Shown in pieces: positions 34,006 to 42,472 of a stretch of 64,000 bases of DNA. A program made the position numbers and the translations under genes. Within the stretch, counting starts at the first letter, position 1; every line of letters starts with the position of its first letter. Below the pieces are notes generated by a model, which was not told the DNA's origin, made no database searches, and saw only the letters and a list, made by a program, of their open reading frames with translations. The stretch lies in NCBI GenBank assembly GCA_052143835.1, contig JBKQRV010000136.1, positions 48,354 through 112,353 on the forward strand, read 5' to 3'. The stretch comes from DASPPM01 sp052143835 (GTDB taxonomy: Bacteria; Pseudomonadota; Alphaproteobacteria; JACZXZ01).

Positions 34006-35346
34006 GTGCCGGCCCTCGACGAGACGCACGATCCCACGCGGCGGAGCTGGGTCGCCTCGGCCAACGGCGAGAGCGCCGACTTCCCCATTCAGAACCTCCC
34101 GCTCGGCATATTTCGCCGGCGCGCCGCGAGCGAGCGGCCGCGCGGCGGGATCGCCATCGGGGACCACATCCTCGACCTTGCGGCGGCGCATCGGGCGGGC
34201 CTTTTTCGAGACAAAGCCGACGAGGCGGCGTCTGCGGCAAGCGAGCCGACGCTCAACCGGCTGATGGCGCTCGGGCCCGCGCACGCCTCGGCGTTGCGCC
34301 GCGCGGCCTCGCGGCTCCTCGCCTCAGGCGTCGAGGACGAGGCTGCGCGCCGCAAGAGCGCCGAAGCCGCCCTCGTGCCGATGGCGGATTCGGAGCTCCT
34401 CTTGCCCGCCGCGATCGGCGACTACACCGACTTCTACGCCTCCGTCTTCCATGCGACCAACGTCGGCAGGCTTCTGCGCCCGGACAATCCGCTTTTGCCG
34501 AACTACAAATGGCTGCCGGTCGGATATCACGGCCGTGCCTCCTCGGTGGTGCCGAGCGGCACACCGGTCAGGCGGCCGCAGGGACAGGCCAAGGGCCCGG
34601 GTGAGGAGGCGCCGCGCTTCGGCCCCAGCCGCTTCCTCGATTACGAGCTCGAGCTCGGATTTTTCGTCGGCCCGGGCAATGCGCTCGGACGGCCGGTAGA
34701 GACCGCGGAGGCGTCCGAGCACATCTTCGGGTTTTGTCTCCTCAACGACTGGTCGGCGCGCGACATCCAAGCCTGGGAGTATCAGCCCCTTGGCCCCTTC
34801 CTCGGCAAGAGCTTCGCGACCACGATCTCGCCCTGGATCGTCACGCAGGACGCCTTGGCGCCCTTCCGCACCGCAGCCTTCGCGCGTCCGGCGGGCGATC
34901 CAGCACCACTCGCCTATCTCGCTTGCGCCCGCGATGCGGCGGAGGGCGGCATCGATGTGACGGTCGAGGCCTTCCTCTCGACGGCGCGCATGCGGCAAGC
35001 GGGCGTTCCGCCGGAGCGCCTGAGCCGCGGCAATTTTCGCGATATTTACTGGACCGTAGCGCAAATGCTCGCGCACCATACCGGCAACGGCTGCAATCTC
35101 AATCCCGGCGACCTCGTTGCCAGCGGCACGGTCTCCGGCCCCTCGAGGGAGAGCTGGGGAAGCCTTCTGGAGATCACCTCGCGCGGCAAGGAGCCGATAA
35201 GTCTGCCGGGCGGGGAGACGCGCGGCTTTCTCGAGGACGGCGACGAGGTCGTCATGCGCGCCCATTGCGCGCGGCCGGGCTTCGTCGCAATCGGCTTCGG
35301 CGAGTGCCGGGGTATCGTGACGGCCGGGGCGGGCAGGGACCCATGA
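34006..35346 (+). CDS. fahA: fumarylacetoacetase
   Basis: Hydrolyses fumarylacetoacetate to fumarate and acetoacetate, the last step of the homogentisate route. The 446-residue protein has the FAH N-terminal domain (FPIQNLPLGIFR) and catalytic domain: DYTDFYASVFHATNVG with the catalytic Asp/His region, YHGRASSVVPSGTPVRRP, LNDWSARDIQAWEYQPLGPF with GKS after it, and VASGTVSGP. GTG start; its stop overlaps the channel gene by 4 bp, so hmgA, fahA and the channel form one unit. Confidence 0.96.
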   Translation: MPALDETHDPTRRSWVASANGESADFPIQNLPLGIFRRRAASERPRGGIAIGDHILDLAAAHRAGLFRDKADEAASAASEPTLNRLMALGPAHASALRRAASRLLASGVEDEAARRKSAEAALVPMADSELLLPAAIGDYTDFYASVFHATNVGRLLRPDNPLLPNYKWLPVGYHGRASSVVPSGTPVRRPQGQAKGPGEEAPRFGPSRFLDYELELGFFVGPGNALGRPVETAEASEHIFGFCLLNDWSARDIQAWEYQPLGPFLGKSFATTISPWIVTQDALAPFRTAAFARPAGDPAPLAYLACARDAAEGGIDVTVEAFLSTARMRQAGVPPERLSRGNFRDIYWTVAQMLAHHTGNGCNLNPGDLVASGTVSGPSRESWGSLLEITSRGKEPISLPGGETRGFLEDGDEVVMRAHCARPGFVAIGFGECRGIVTAGAGRDP

Positions 35347-36341
35347 GGATGCCAAAGCGCAAATCGAGCGCGCGGGAAGAGCCGGCGCGCGCGGGTGCCG
35401 GAAAGCGGCGCCGGGCCAAGCAGAGCCGCGGGCCCGACGGTAACTCCGGCGTGATCTGGCTTGGCACGGAAACCGCGCGTCACCGCGACCTCTATGCCTG
35501 GTTCCTGACGCTCTCTTGGCGGGCGGTCCTGGCGCTTCTGGCCGGTGCCTATATCGTCATCAATCTTCTCTTCGCGCTCCTCTATCTCGCCGAGCCCGGC
35601 AGCATCGCCAACGCGCGGCCGGGCAGCTTCGCCGATGCCTTCTTCTTCAGCGTCCAGACGATGGCGACCATCGGCTACGGCTCGCTCGCCCCCGCGACAT
35701 TGTTCGCCAACCTGGTCGTCACCGCGGAGACGGTCGTCGGCCTGCTGTCGTTCGCCCTGATCACCGGCCTTCTCTTCACCCGCTTCTCGCGCCCGAGCGC
35801 GCGCGTGCTCTTCAGCGACGTGGCCGTCATCGCACCCTTTGACGGCGTGCCGGCGCTCATGTTCCGCATGGCCAACGCGCGCCGCAACAACATCCTCCAG
35901 GCCGAGGTCCGCGTAACGCTCCTGCGCCGCGAGGTCAGCCCCGACGGAAGCGAGATGCAGCGCCAGCGCGACCTCAAGCTCGTGCGGCACCAGAGCTCGT
36001 TCTTCGGACTCTCCTGGACGGTCGTTCACCCGATCGACGAGACGAGTCCGCTTTACGGAGAGACGCCCGACTCGTTCCGCAAGTGCGAGCCGGTCATCGT
36101 CGTCCTCCTCGCCGGCACCGACGAGACGCTCAACCAGACAGTGCATGCGCGTTTCGCCTACTCCGCCGAGCGGGTCTTGTGGAACCGCCGCTTCGTCGAC
36201 GTTCTCGCGCGTGCGCCCGACGGCCAGCGCATCATCGACCTGACGCATTTTCACAAGACGCAGCCGCTCGAGGCGCACCCGAGCGAGGCGGCGCCGGCGC
36301 CGGGCCGGCCTGAGACACGCGCACGGCATGCAGGCGATTGA
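35343..36341 (+). CDS. inward-rectifier (KirBac-type) potassium channel
   Basis: A 332-residue protein: a basic N-terminus, slide-helix region, membrane helix 1 (about 59-83), pore helix and selectivity filter TIGYG (109-113), membrane helix 2 (about 120-145), then the cytoplasmic beta-rich Kir domain (MFRMANARRNNILQAEVRVT, FFGLSWTVVHPIDETSPLYG, FRKCEPVIVVLLAGTDETLN, SAERVLWNRRF). KirBac channels pass K+ and are gated by lipids or ligands through the cytoplasmic domain. Its start lies in the fahA stop (ATGA), an unexpected partner for tyrosine catabolism. Confidence 0.92.
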   Translation: MRMPKRKSSAREEPARAGAGKRRRAKQSRGPDGNSGVIWLGTETARHRDLYAWFLTLSWRAVLALLAGAYIVINLLFALLYLAEPGSIANARPGSFADAFFFSVQTMATIGYGSLAPATLFANLVVTAETVVGLLSFALITGLLFTRFSRPSARVLFSDVAVIAPFDGVPALMFRMANARRNNILQAEVRVTLLRREVSPDGSEMQRQRDLKLVRHQSSFFGLSWTVVHPIDETSPLYGETPDSFRKCEPVIVVLLAGTDETLNQTVHARFAYSAERVLWNRRFVDVLARAPDGQRIIDLTHFHKTQPLEAHPSEAAPAPGRPETRARHAGD

Positions 36342-36352
36342 GGAGACGGATC

Positions 36353-37207
36353 ATGGCAAGCATTCAGCCGCTCCCCACGACGATTACCATCGGCGGCGAC
36401 CTCACGGTCAAGCGGCTCGGCTTCGGCGCCATGCGCTTGACCGGCCGAGGCATCTGGGGCTATCCGCCCGATCGTGCCGCGGCTGTCGCCTTGCTGCGCC
36501 GCGTCGTCGAGCGCGGCGTCGATTTCATCGATACGGCCGACTCTTACGGACCCGAGACCAGCGAAGCGCTGATTGCCGAGGCTTTGCATCCCTATCCAAG
36601 GGGTCTCGTGATCGCGACCAAGGGCGGACTCGTTCGTCCCGGCCCCGAGCGCTGGGAGGCGGATTGCCGGCCGGCTCACCTGCGCCAAGCGTGCGAAGGC
36701 AGTCTCAGGCGGCTCAAGCTCGAGCGCATCGACCTTTACCAGCTCCACACGATCGATTCCAAGACAGCACTCGAGGACTCGGTCGGCGCGCTCGTCGAGC
36801 TGCAAAAGGCAGGCAAGATCCGCCACATCGGTCTTTCGAACGTGACGGTCCAACAGCTCGCCCGGGCGCAGAAGCTGGCGAAGATCGTGTCCGTGCAAAA
36901 TCGCTACAATCTGAGCGACCGGAGCCACGATCCCGTGGTCGATGCCTGCACGCGCGAGGGGCTCGCTTTCATTCCCTGGTACCCGCTCGACGCGGGCACA
37001 CTCGCCCGCACGCAGAAAAGCCTCGCGGAAATCTGCCGGCGGCATCATGCCTCCGCATCCCAGATCGCACTCGTGTGGCTGCTGCACCGCTCGCCCGTCA
37101 TGGTTCCCATTCCCGGAACCTCCTCGCTCGCGCATTTCGAGGAGAATCTCGCGGCCGCCGACATCCGCCTCTCGGGCGATGAAGTCGCGGCGCTGGCGCG
37201 GAGCTAG
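36353..37207 (+). CDS. aldo/keto reductase
   Basis: A 284-residue NADPH-dependent reductase of the AKR superfamily. Catalytic tetrad visible: Asp and Tyr in FIDTADSYGPETSE, Lys in VIATKGG, His in YQLHTID. Also GLSNVTVQQLARA and the cofactor-loop segment PIPGTSSLAHFEENLAAADI. The ATG at 36353 is preferred because AGGAGA ends 6 nt upstream. It starts 11 bp after the potassium channel and may be co-transcribed. The substrate is probably a small aldehyde; not determinable. Confidence 0.92.
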   Translation: MASIQPLPTTITIGGDLTVKRLGFGAMRLTGRGIWGYPPDRAAAVALLRRVVERGVDFIDTADSYGPETSEALIAEALHPYPRGLVIATKGGLVRPGPERWEADCRPAHLRQACEGSLRRLKLERIDLYQLHTIDSKTALEDSVGALVELQKAGKIRHIGLSNVTVQQLARAQKLAKIVSVQNRYNLSDRSHDPVVDACTREGLAFIPWYPLDAGTLARTQKSLAEICRRHHASASQIALVWLLHRSPVMVPIPGTSSLAHFEENLAAADIRLSGDEVAALARS

Positions 37208-37257
37208 AACAGGCCTCGAAGTCCGGCATGCGCCGCGGAGCCGCCCGTTGGAAGATC

Positions 37258-37287
37258 TTGACGAATGTAGTCAAATATGACTACATT
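37258..37287 (+). promoter_or_regulatory. palindromic operator and likely promoter of the HigB/HigA-like pair
   Basis: AATGTAGTCA-AATA-TGACTACATT (37264-37287) is a perfect 10-bp dyad ending 7 bp before the toxin ATG. TTGACG at 37258-37263 and TACATT at 37282-37287 (18-bp spacer) could be the -35 and -10, so the dyad fills the spacer and -10. This is the usual place for an antitoxin-bound operator. Confidence 0.65.
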
Positions 37288-37294
37288 TCGTTGA

Positions 37295-37642
37295 ATGGTC
37301 AGGGATTCGCGCCCGATTTCATGGATCAAGGCTGCTCGACGGGATTTCGAGGACTTTCCTCAAGATACGCAAATCGAAGTCCGCCGCGCACTGGCCGTGA
37401 TTGCGGAGGGTGGACATCCGAACACCGCCAAGGCGCTGAAGGGGCTCGGCTCGGGCATTCTGGAGCTTGTCTTGCGCCACCGCGGAGACGCATTCCGCGT
37501 CATTTACGCGCTTCAGGCCGGCCGGGACATTTGAGTGATCCACGCCTTTCAAAAGAAGGCAAAGACCGGAATCAAGACACCGCGACAAGAAATCGATCTG
37601 ATTCGTGCACGGTTGCTTAGACTAAAGGAGATCCTAGAATGA
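37295..37642 (+). pseudogene. HigB/Gp49-like toxin with in-frame TGA
   Basis: A phage Gp49-like/HigB (RelE superfamily) mRNA interferase. The first 79 codons (WIKAARRDFEDFPQDTQIEV ... LKGLGSGILELVLRHRG, AFRVIYALQ) end at TGA 37532-37534. The same frame continues VIHAFQKKAKTGIKTPRQEI to a TGA at 37640-37642, exactly the family's conserved C-terminal block (H-A-F-x-K-K). In relatives the interrupted position commonly holds Trp or another aromatic, so TGG to TGA is the simplest change. The catalytic C-terminal block is lost unless the stop is read through. The full frame overlaps the antitoxin ATG (ATGA). Confidence 0.8.
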
Positions 37643-37983
37643 CCCGCGAGAGAGTCGACGTCGTTCGCGGCAGCGGCAACATCTTCCGCGATTTCGGCGA
37701 CGCCAACGCCGATCTCGAGCAGCTACGCGCCATTCTGGCAGCCCGCATCATCCGTGTCCTCGACGAGCGGCGCTTGACCGTTCGCAAAGCCCAGCAGATC
37801 ACCGGGATCGCCGCCGCGGACTTTTCGCGCCTCCGGCGCGCCCGGCTCGGCCGCTTCACCGTCGATCGCCTGATCACCATTCTGGTCCGGCTCGACCAGC
37901 AGGTGGACGTGACCATCACCGTCCGCCGGCGAAGCCGCCGTCGGCCGCTTTTCAAGGATCAACCCGGCGCTGCACCGACGTGA
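37639..37983 (+). CDS. HigA-like XRE antitoxin
   Basis: A 114-residue helix-turn-helix protein of the group paired with Gp49-like toxins. N-terminal NIFRDFGDANADLEQLRAIL, then the HTH RRLTVRKAQQITGIAAADFS with RLRRARLGRFTVDRLITIL, and a short basic tail. AAGGAG lies 8 nt before the ATG. It remains intact while the toxin frame is broken, so it may persist as an autoregulator or as an anti-addiction module. Confidence 0.82.
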   Translation: MTRERVDVVRGSGNIFRDFGDANADLEQLRAILAARIIRVLDERRLTVRKAQQITGIAAADFSRLRRARLGRFTVDRLITILVRLDQQVDVTITVRRRSRRRPLFKDQPGAAPT

Positions 37984-38010
37984 GGGGTACAGGCGGGCGT
38001 GGAAATGTGG

Positions 38011-38859
38011 TCACGTCCCCACCTTGAGCGGACTCACGAGCGCGCGGAGTGCGGCGATGGCGCTCAAGGCCGTGATGCGCCCGGTGCGCGGGTTCTCCTC
38101 GGAGGGCACGTTCTCGATCTCCATCGAGAAGCGGGCGCTATCGGCCTCCACCTCGATGCGGTGGATGTTGCGGCTGAGCCCCGGGTCGGCCCAGATCTCG
38201 AGCCGGGTCTCGTCGGGGCCGATGCCGGCGAGGCTCAAGGCCGCGGCCACGTTGACGTTCGCCGGGAAGCCGCGCGCCCCCTCGCGCGCGCTCCCATCGA
38301 AGACTTTGAGCGGGCCGTTGAGCCCGTCGAGCGAGATGCCGCGCTCGACGAGGTAGGGTGCGCCCTCGAGGCCTCGGGGCGGCTTGCGCGTCACCATGCG
38401 GGCCGAGCGGATCACGCCTTCGGCCGCAGCGCGCACGGCATCGAGGCCGATGAGCGCACCCGTCGGCACGAGGATGCGCGCGCCGCGTTCGCGCGCGAGC
38501 TCGACGAGCTCCGGATGCGAGAGGAGCGCTCCCACGGAAAGCGGCATGAAGATGCGCCCGGCCTCGAGCGTGGGCCGCGCCACCTCGAGGAACACGGCGG
38601 CCGGAGCGCATTCGAGCACTACATCCGCCGTGGCCGCGAGCTCGCCGAGCGGGACCACCGGGACGCGGGTGCTGAAGCCGGCCATGCGCTCTTTCGCCTT
38701 CTCCCGGTCGCGCGCGGAGACGGCCGTGAGGCGCAAGCCCTCGATGCCCGCATCGAGCCGCCGGGCGACGGCCGAGCCGATCGCACCGAAGCCGCCGATG
38801 GCGACGCGGAGCGCTGCGCGCTGCGGCTGAGAATGGGGTCGTGATGCTGCTTCGGTCAT
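38011..38859 (-). CDS. nadX: L-aspartate dehydrogenase
   Basis: A 282-residue NAD(P)-dependent enzyme converting L-aspartate to iminoaspartate, feeding NAD synthesis or releasing ammonia. Rossmann motif GGFGAIGSAVARRL, then VVLECAPAAVF, GRIFMPLSVGALLSHPEL, VPTGALIGLDAV and the substrate domain with ANVNVAAALSLAGIG and the catalytic His in NIHRIEVEAD. The MTEAASRPHSQ start is a plausible N-terminal extension. A single gene; nadA and nadC are not in the window, so role in NAD synthesis versus catabolism is open. Confidence 0.88.
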   Translation of the reverse strand: MTEAASRPHSQPQRAALRVAIGGFGAIGSAVARRLDAGIEGLRLTAVSARDREKAKERMAGFSTRVPVVPLGELAATADVVLECAPAAVFLEVARPTLEAGRIFMPLSVGALLSHPELVELARERGARILVPTGALIGLDAVRAAAEGVIRSARMVTRKPPRGLEGAPYLVERGISLDGLNGPLKVFDGSAREGARGFPANVNVAAALSLAGIGPDETRLEIWADPGLSRNIHRIEVEADSARFSMEIENVPSEENPRTGRITALSAIAALRALVSPLKVGT

Positions 38860-39053
38860 GGCACCGGCGGCGTCGCGATGATGATTTCCGATCTTATGGG
38901 GAGAGAGAGGCCATTGCGACCGGTTTTTCCAAGGTCATGGAGCAGGGGAACGCCGGTCTACCAGCGAGCGCTCACGGCTCGCTTGAGTGTATCGAGGAAG
39001 CCATGCTTCTATGGCTGCCACGGGTTCGATCGAAGCGGCGGGAGGAGGGTGTC

Positions 39054-39605
39054 GTGAGGTATCCGCTGCGAGGGCAGCTAGCACTCATCTTTCGCTTGGC
39101 GGTTCTGCTCCTGCTACCTGCAGCGCTGCTGGGCTGCTTCGGCACGGAAGAGGAAATATTCGGACCCGGGGAGGCCCATTTGCTGCCGGGTCTTGAAGGT
39201 CGCTATGGCTCCAGCGACGGCGCGCTCACCATCTTCCGCGTGCCGGACACCAACGATTACCGCTTCATCATGGTTCCCAAGGACGACAAGCCGGGATCGG
39301 GCCAATTCCGAGTGGTGGAATTGGGCGACCGCGTCAAGCTTGTCGAGGCGCATCTCGATAACGAGCCGGCGAACCGCTTCTATCATGTTTTATTCGAGGC
39401 GACCTCGAGCGGCGGCCGCATCGTCAAGCTCGAGCGCCTCGATCCCGACGAGGAAGACGCCAAGGCCTTGGCTGCGCAGGTCGCGGTGCGGATCGACGGT
39501 TCCATGCTCGTGGGGCCAAGGCCGGCCATCGCGCGGTTTCTCTCCGGACTCGCCGGCGTCCGGCTCGCGAAGGGCGAGGACGGCGTCTTCTCCCGCACAG
39601 ACTGA
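39054..39605 (+). CDS. lipoprotein, function unknown
   Basis: A 183-residue protein if started at the GTG at 39054, which has GGAGGAGG 5 nt upstream. The N-terminus is a lipoprotein signal: positive RYPLRGQ, hydrophobic LALIFRLAVLLLLPAA, lipobox LLGC with Cys28 as the lipidated residue. The mature part (LEGRYGSSDGALTIFRVPDT, DYRFIMVPKDDKPGS, GQFRVVELGDRVKLVEAHLD) reads as a beta-rich domain. I know no function. The upstream in-frame codons back to 38841 overlap the divergent gene and look non-coding. Confidence 0.75.
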   Translation: MRYPLRGQLALIFRLAVLLLLPAALLGCFGTEEEIFGPGEAHLLPGLEGRYGSSDGALTIFRVPDTNDYRFIMVPKDDKPGSGQFRVVELGDRVKLVEAHLDNEPANRFYHVLFEATSSGGRIVKLERLDPDEEDAKALAAQVAVRIDGSMLVGPRPAIARFLSGLAGVRLAKGEDGVFSRTD

Positions 39606-39631
39606 ACGCGAGCGAGCGCTTTTGCCGCAGT

Positions 39632-40786
39632 CTACTTGCGCGGGATTTCGTAGCTGAAGGGCGTCAGGACCTCGCACCCGCCCTCGGTGACGAGCACGGT
39701 CTCGCTGCACACGGCGCCGCCGAGCCCTGCTACTTTGAGGTCCGGGATGAGATGGAAGACCATGCTCGCCTCGAGCACGGTTGCATCGTTTTCCTTGATG
39801 CTCTGGATACGGCCCTCGCCCCAATCGGGCGGATAGCCGATTCCGACCGAGTATCCGGTCCTGTGCTTGAAGGCCTCGGCGAAACCGGCCCGCGCGATGA
39901 GGTCGCGCGCGGCGAAGTCGACGGCGCCCGCGCTCGCCCCCGGCCTCATTGCCTCGCGCGCGGCGGCGAGGGCCTCGCGCGAGACCTCGGCCATGCGGGC
40001 GAGGCGGGCGTCCGGTCGGCCGACGATGACCGTGCGGGAGATCATGGCATGGTAGCGGAGATAGGCTCCGCCCATTTCCATGTAGACGCAGTCATCCGGC
40101 TTGATCTCCCGGCGGCCCCAGGTCTCGAACGACAGCCCGGCCTCGCTGCCGGCGACGATCTGGAAGGAGTGCCCGAGATATTCCGAGCCGGCCGCGATGA
40201 GCGCGCGCGAGGCCTCGGCCGCGATCTCATGGTCGTGGATGCCGGCACGGGTCGCCGCGAGGGCCGCGGCGAGGGAGGCCGTCGCGGCCTTGGCCGCGCG
40301 CCGGATGCAGGCGATCTCCTGCGGTGACTTTCTGAGCCGCACGGCCTCGATGAGCCCCGAGCCGTCGAGGAGCTCGGCGCGGCGGAGCCGCTCGCAGATG
40401 TGCTTGTAGTGAGCGACCGAGAGAAACCAGGCGTCGTTCTGATTGGCGATGCGCATGGTCTCGAGCTTGTATTGCTTGAGCACGCGGAAGGTCGCCTCGG
40501 CCGGACTCGAGAGGTCGTCCCAACCCTCGACCCGTTCGAGGCACGAGGTGAGCAGCACCTTGTCGAGGTTGAGCGCGCGCGTCAGGAAGACCATCTCGCC
40601 TTCGAGCGGAATGATCAGGACCTGATAGGTGAAGTAGCCCATCGAGTCGTAGCCGGTGAGGTAATAGATGTTCTCCGGGACGGCGGTGATGAGGACCTCG
40701 ATGCCCTCAGCCGCCATGCCGCGCCGGACGGCCTCAAGACGCCTCGCGTATTCCGCGGGCTCGAAGGGAAGCGTCGGCTTTGTCAT
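39632..40786 (-). CDS. M24-family hydrolase, ectoine hydrolase (DoeA)-like
   Basis: A 384-residue pita-bread-fold protein. N-terminal creatinase domain ENIYYLTGYDSMGYFTYQVL; C-terminal M24 domain with VYMEMGGAYLRYHAMISRTV where metal-dependent aminopeptidases have D-x-G...D, so the metal ligands are missing as in creatinase and ectoine hydrolase. KHRTGYSVGIGYPPDWGEGR and LEASMVFHLIPDLKVAG resemble DoeA, which opens the ectoine ring. No doeB or ectoine genes lie next to it, so Xaa-Pro dipeptidase-like or another amide substrate is possible. Start at the second Met group (MTKPTLPF) matches the family. Confidence 0.8.
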   Translation of the reverse strand: MTKPTLPFEPAEYARRLEAVRRGMAAEGIEVLITAVPENIYYLTGYDSMGYFTYQVLIIPLEGEMVFLTRALNLDKVLLTSCLERVEGWDDLSSPAEATFRVLKQYKLETMRIANQNDAWFLSVAHYKHICERLRRAELLDGSGLIEAVRLRKSPQEIACIRRAAKAATASLAAALAATRAGIHDHEIAAEASRALIAAGSEYLGHSFQIVAGSEAGLSFETWGRREIKPDDCVYMEMGGAYLRYHAMISRTVIVGRPDARLARMAEVSREALAAAREAMRPGASAGAVDFAARDLIARAGFAEAFKHRTGYSVGIGYPPDWGEGRIQSIKENDATVLEASMVFHLIPDLKVAGLGGAVCSETVLVTEGGCEVLTPFSYEIPRK

Positions 40787-41036
40787 TGGCGGCCTCGGTA
40801 GCGACGGCGAAGGGTGGGACTGCTTGCGACATGGCGAGCGCAAGCTGAGGGGACAGGTGGGCTCAGCTTGGACGAAGCGTTTCCCGCTGGCAAGCCGCTC
40901 GCCGTCAGCGGACGCGCTTTTTCGGGAAATACACGCGCATGCCGTCGAGGATCGTCAAAGCTTGATCCCGCTCGTGCGCTGGTCTATCTAGCCGGCGGTT
41001 CGGCGCGCGGCAGGCGCGCCAGGGGTTGAGCACCGC

Positions 41037-42269
41037 ATGGCGATGTGGGACCGCATCTGGATCAATCTTCGGCTTGCCACGCTCGAGCCGGGCGGCGAGC
41101 CCTATGGCGCCATCCGCGACGGCGCGATCGCGGCTGCGCAGGGGCGCATCGCCTACGTCGGTCCGCGCGCCCAGCTGCCCGATCGGCCCGAAGCGCTCGC
41201 GCGCGAGGTGATCGACGCCGGCGGGCGCTGGATGACGCCCGGCCTCATCGACTGCCACACGCACATCGTCTTCGCGGGCAACCGGGCCGAGGAGTTCGAG
41301 CTCCGCCTCAAGGGGGCGACCTACGAGGAGATCGCGCGACGGGGCGGCGGCATCCGCTCGACGGTCGCCAAGACGCGCGCCGCCTCCGAGGAGGCGCTCT
41401 TTGAGTCGGCACGCGACCGTCTCAAGTACCTGATGGCGGAAGGCGTCACCACGGTCGAGATCAAATCGGGCTACGGGCTTTCCACGGAGAGCGAGCTGAA
41501 GATGCTGCGGGTGGCAAAGCGCCTCGGCCGCGAGCTCGACCTCGACGTGGTCACGACCTTGCTTGGCGCCCACGCGCTGCCGCCCGAGTACGAGGGACGG
41601 CAGAAGGAATATGTCGAGCTCGTCTGCCGCGAGATGATCCCGGCCGCAGCCGAGGCCAAGCTCGCCGATGCCGTCGACGCCTTCTGCGAGCGCATCGCCT
41701 TTACGCCCCAGGAGACCGCGGCGGTGTTCGAGGCGGCGCGCGAAAGGGGGTTGCCGGTCAAGCTCCACGCCGACCAGCTTTCGGACTTGGGCGGCGGCGC
41801 GCTCGCCGCGCGCTTCGCGGCACTCTCGGCCGATCACCTCGAGTACAGCTCGGAGGACAGCATCGCCGCCATGTCCCAAGCCGGCACCGTCGCCGTGCTG
41901 CTGCCGGGAGCCTTTTATTTCCTCGGCGAGCGCCGTTTGCCGCCGATCGAGGCCTTGCGGCGCCATCGCGTGCCCATCGCGCTTGCCAGCGACTGCAACC
42001 CCGGCTCCTCGCCGGCGCTCTCCCTCCTGCTCATGCTCAATCTCGCCGCCACCCTCTTCCGCTTGACGCCGGAGGAGGCGCTCCTGGGGATCACGCGCCA
42101 CGCGGCGACCGCACTCGGGCTCGGCCGCGACCGCGGCCGGCTCGCGCCGGGAATGAAGGCCGATTTCGCGCTGTGGGACATCGAGCATCCGGCCGAGCTC
42201 GCCTACTGGATCGGCCGCAATCCTTGCGCCGGCGTGGTCAAGGACAGCGTCCCGCTCGTTCGGCCTTAG
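41037..42269 (+). CDS. hutI: imidazolonepropionase
   Basis: Hydrolyses imidazolone-5-propionate to N-formimino-glutamate, third step of histidine degradation; Zn/Fe amidohydrolase. 410 residues, normal length. Motifs: metal-binding TPGLIDCHTHIVFAGNRAEE, RGGGIRSTVAKTRAASEE, VEIKSGYGLSTESELKML, LGAHALPPEY, KLHADQLSDLGGGALAARF, LLPGAFYFLGERRLPPIEAL and ALASDCNPGSSPALSLLLML. Other hut genes (hutH, hutU, hutF/G) are absent from the neighbourhood, unusual for hutI. The 192 bp before it holds no supported gene. Confidence 0.96.
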   Translation: MAMWDRIWINLRLATLEPGGEPYGAIRDGAIAAAQGRIAYVGPRAQLPDRPEALAREVIDAGGRWMTPGLIDCHTHIVFAGNRAEEFELRLKGATYEEIARRGGGIRSTVAKTRAASEEALFESARDRLKYLMAEGVTTVEIKSGYGLSTESELKMLRVAKRLGRELDLDVVTTLLGAHALPPEYEGRQKEYVELVCREMIPAAAEAKLADAVDAFCERIAFTPQETAAVFEAARERGLPVKLHADQLSDLGGGALAARFAALSADHLEYSSEDSIAAMSQAGTVAVLLPGAFYFLGERRLPPIEALRRHRVPIALASDCNPGSSPALSLLLMLNLAATLFRLTPEEALLGITRHAATALGLGRDRGRLAPGMKADFALWDIEHPAELAYWIGRNPCAGVVKDSVPLVRP

Positions 42270-42276
42270 GGGTTTC

Positions 42277-42397
42277 ACCACGGAGACACGGAGAGCACGG
42301 AGAAGGATTTGAAGAATTAGCGCGGGGGTCGCGAAGCATGCGCGGCGGGCGCGACCAAAGAGCAATGTCTTCTCCGTGCTCTCCGTGTCTCCGTGGT
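42277..42397. repeat. perfect 29-bp inverted repeat with structured spacer
   Basis: The arm at 42277-42305 (starting ACCACGGAGACACGGAGAGC) and its exact reverse complement at 42369-42397 are identical over 29 of 29 bases. The 63-bp spacer has an inner GGTCGCG/CGCGACC stem. It begins 8 bp after hutI. CACGGAGACACGGAG-type palindromes are dispersed in many environmental bacterial genomes, as I recall. As RNA it would form a very stable hairpin but has no T-run, so it is not a standard terminator. Confidence 0.85.
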
Positions 42398-42472
42398 TAA
42401 CCCGCTCTATTGCCGCACTAGGCAAGGCACCGGCTGTTGACGCAGAATGAGCCCTGGATCGGAGGATGAGAG

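Noticed and set aside
38841..39053. N-terminal extension of the lipoprotein frame
   Set aside because: It overlaps the divergent aspartate dehydrogenase start; the GTG at 39054 has a strong ribosome site and a proper lipoprotein signal.
41037..42269. A histidine-utilisation operon
   Set aside because: Only hutI is present; the neighbours are an M24 enzyme and an unrelated membrane protein.
42277..42397. Rho-independent terminator of hutI
   Set aside because: The hairpin is far longer than a terminator and has no T-run on either side; it fits a dispersed repeat better.
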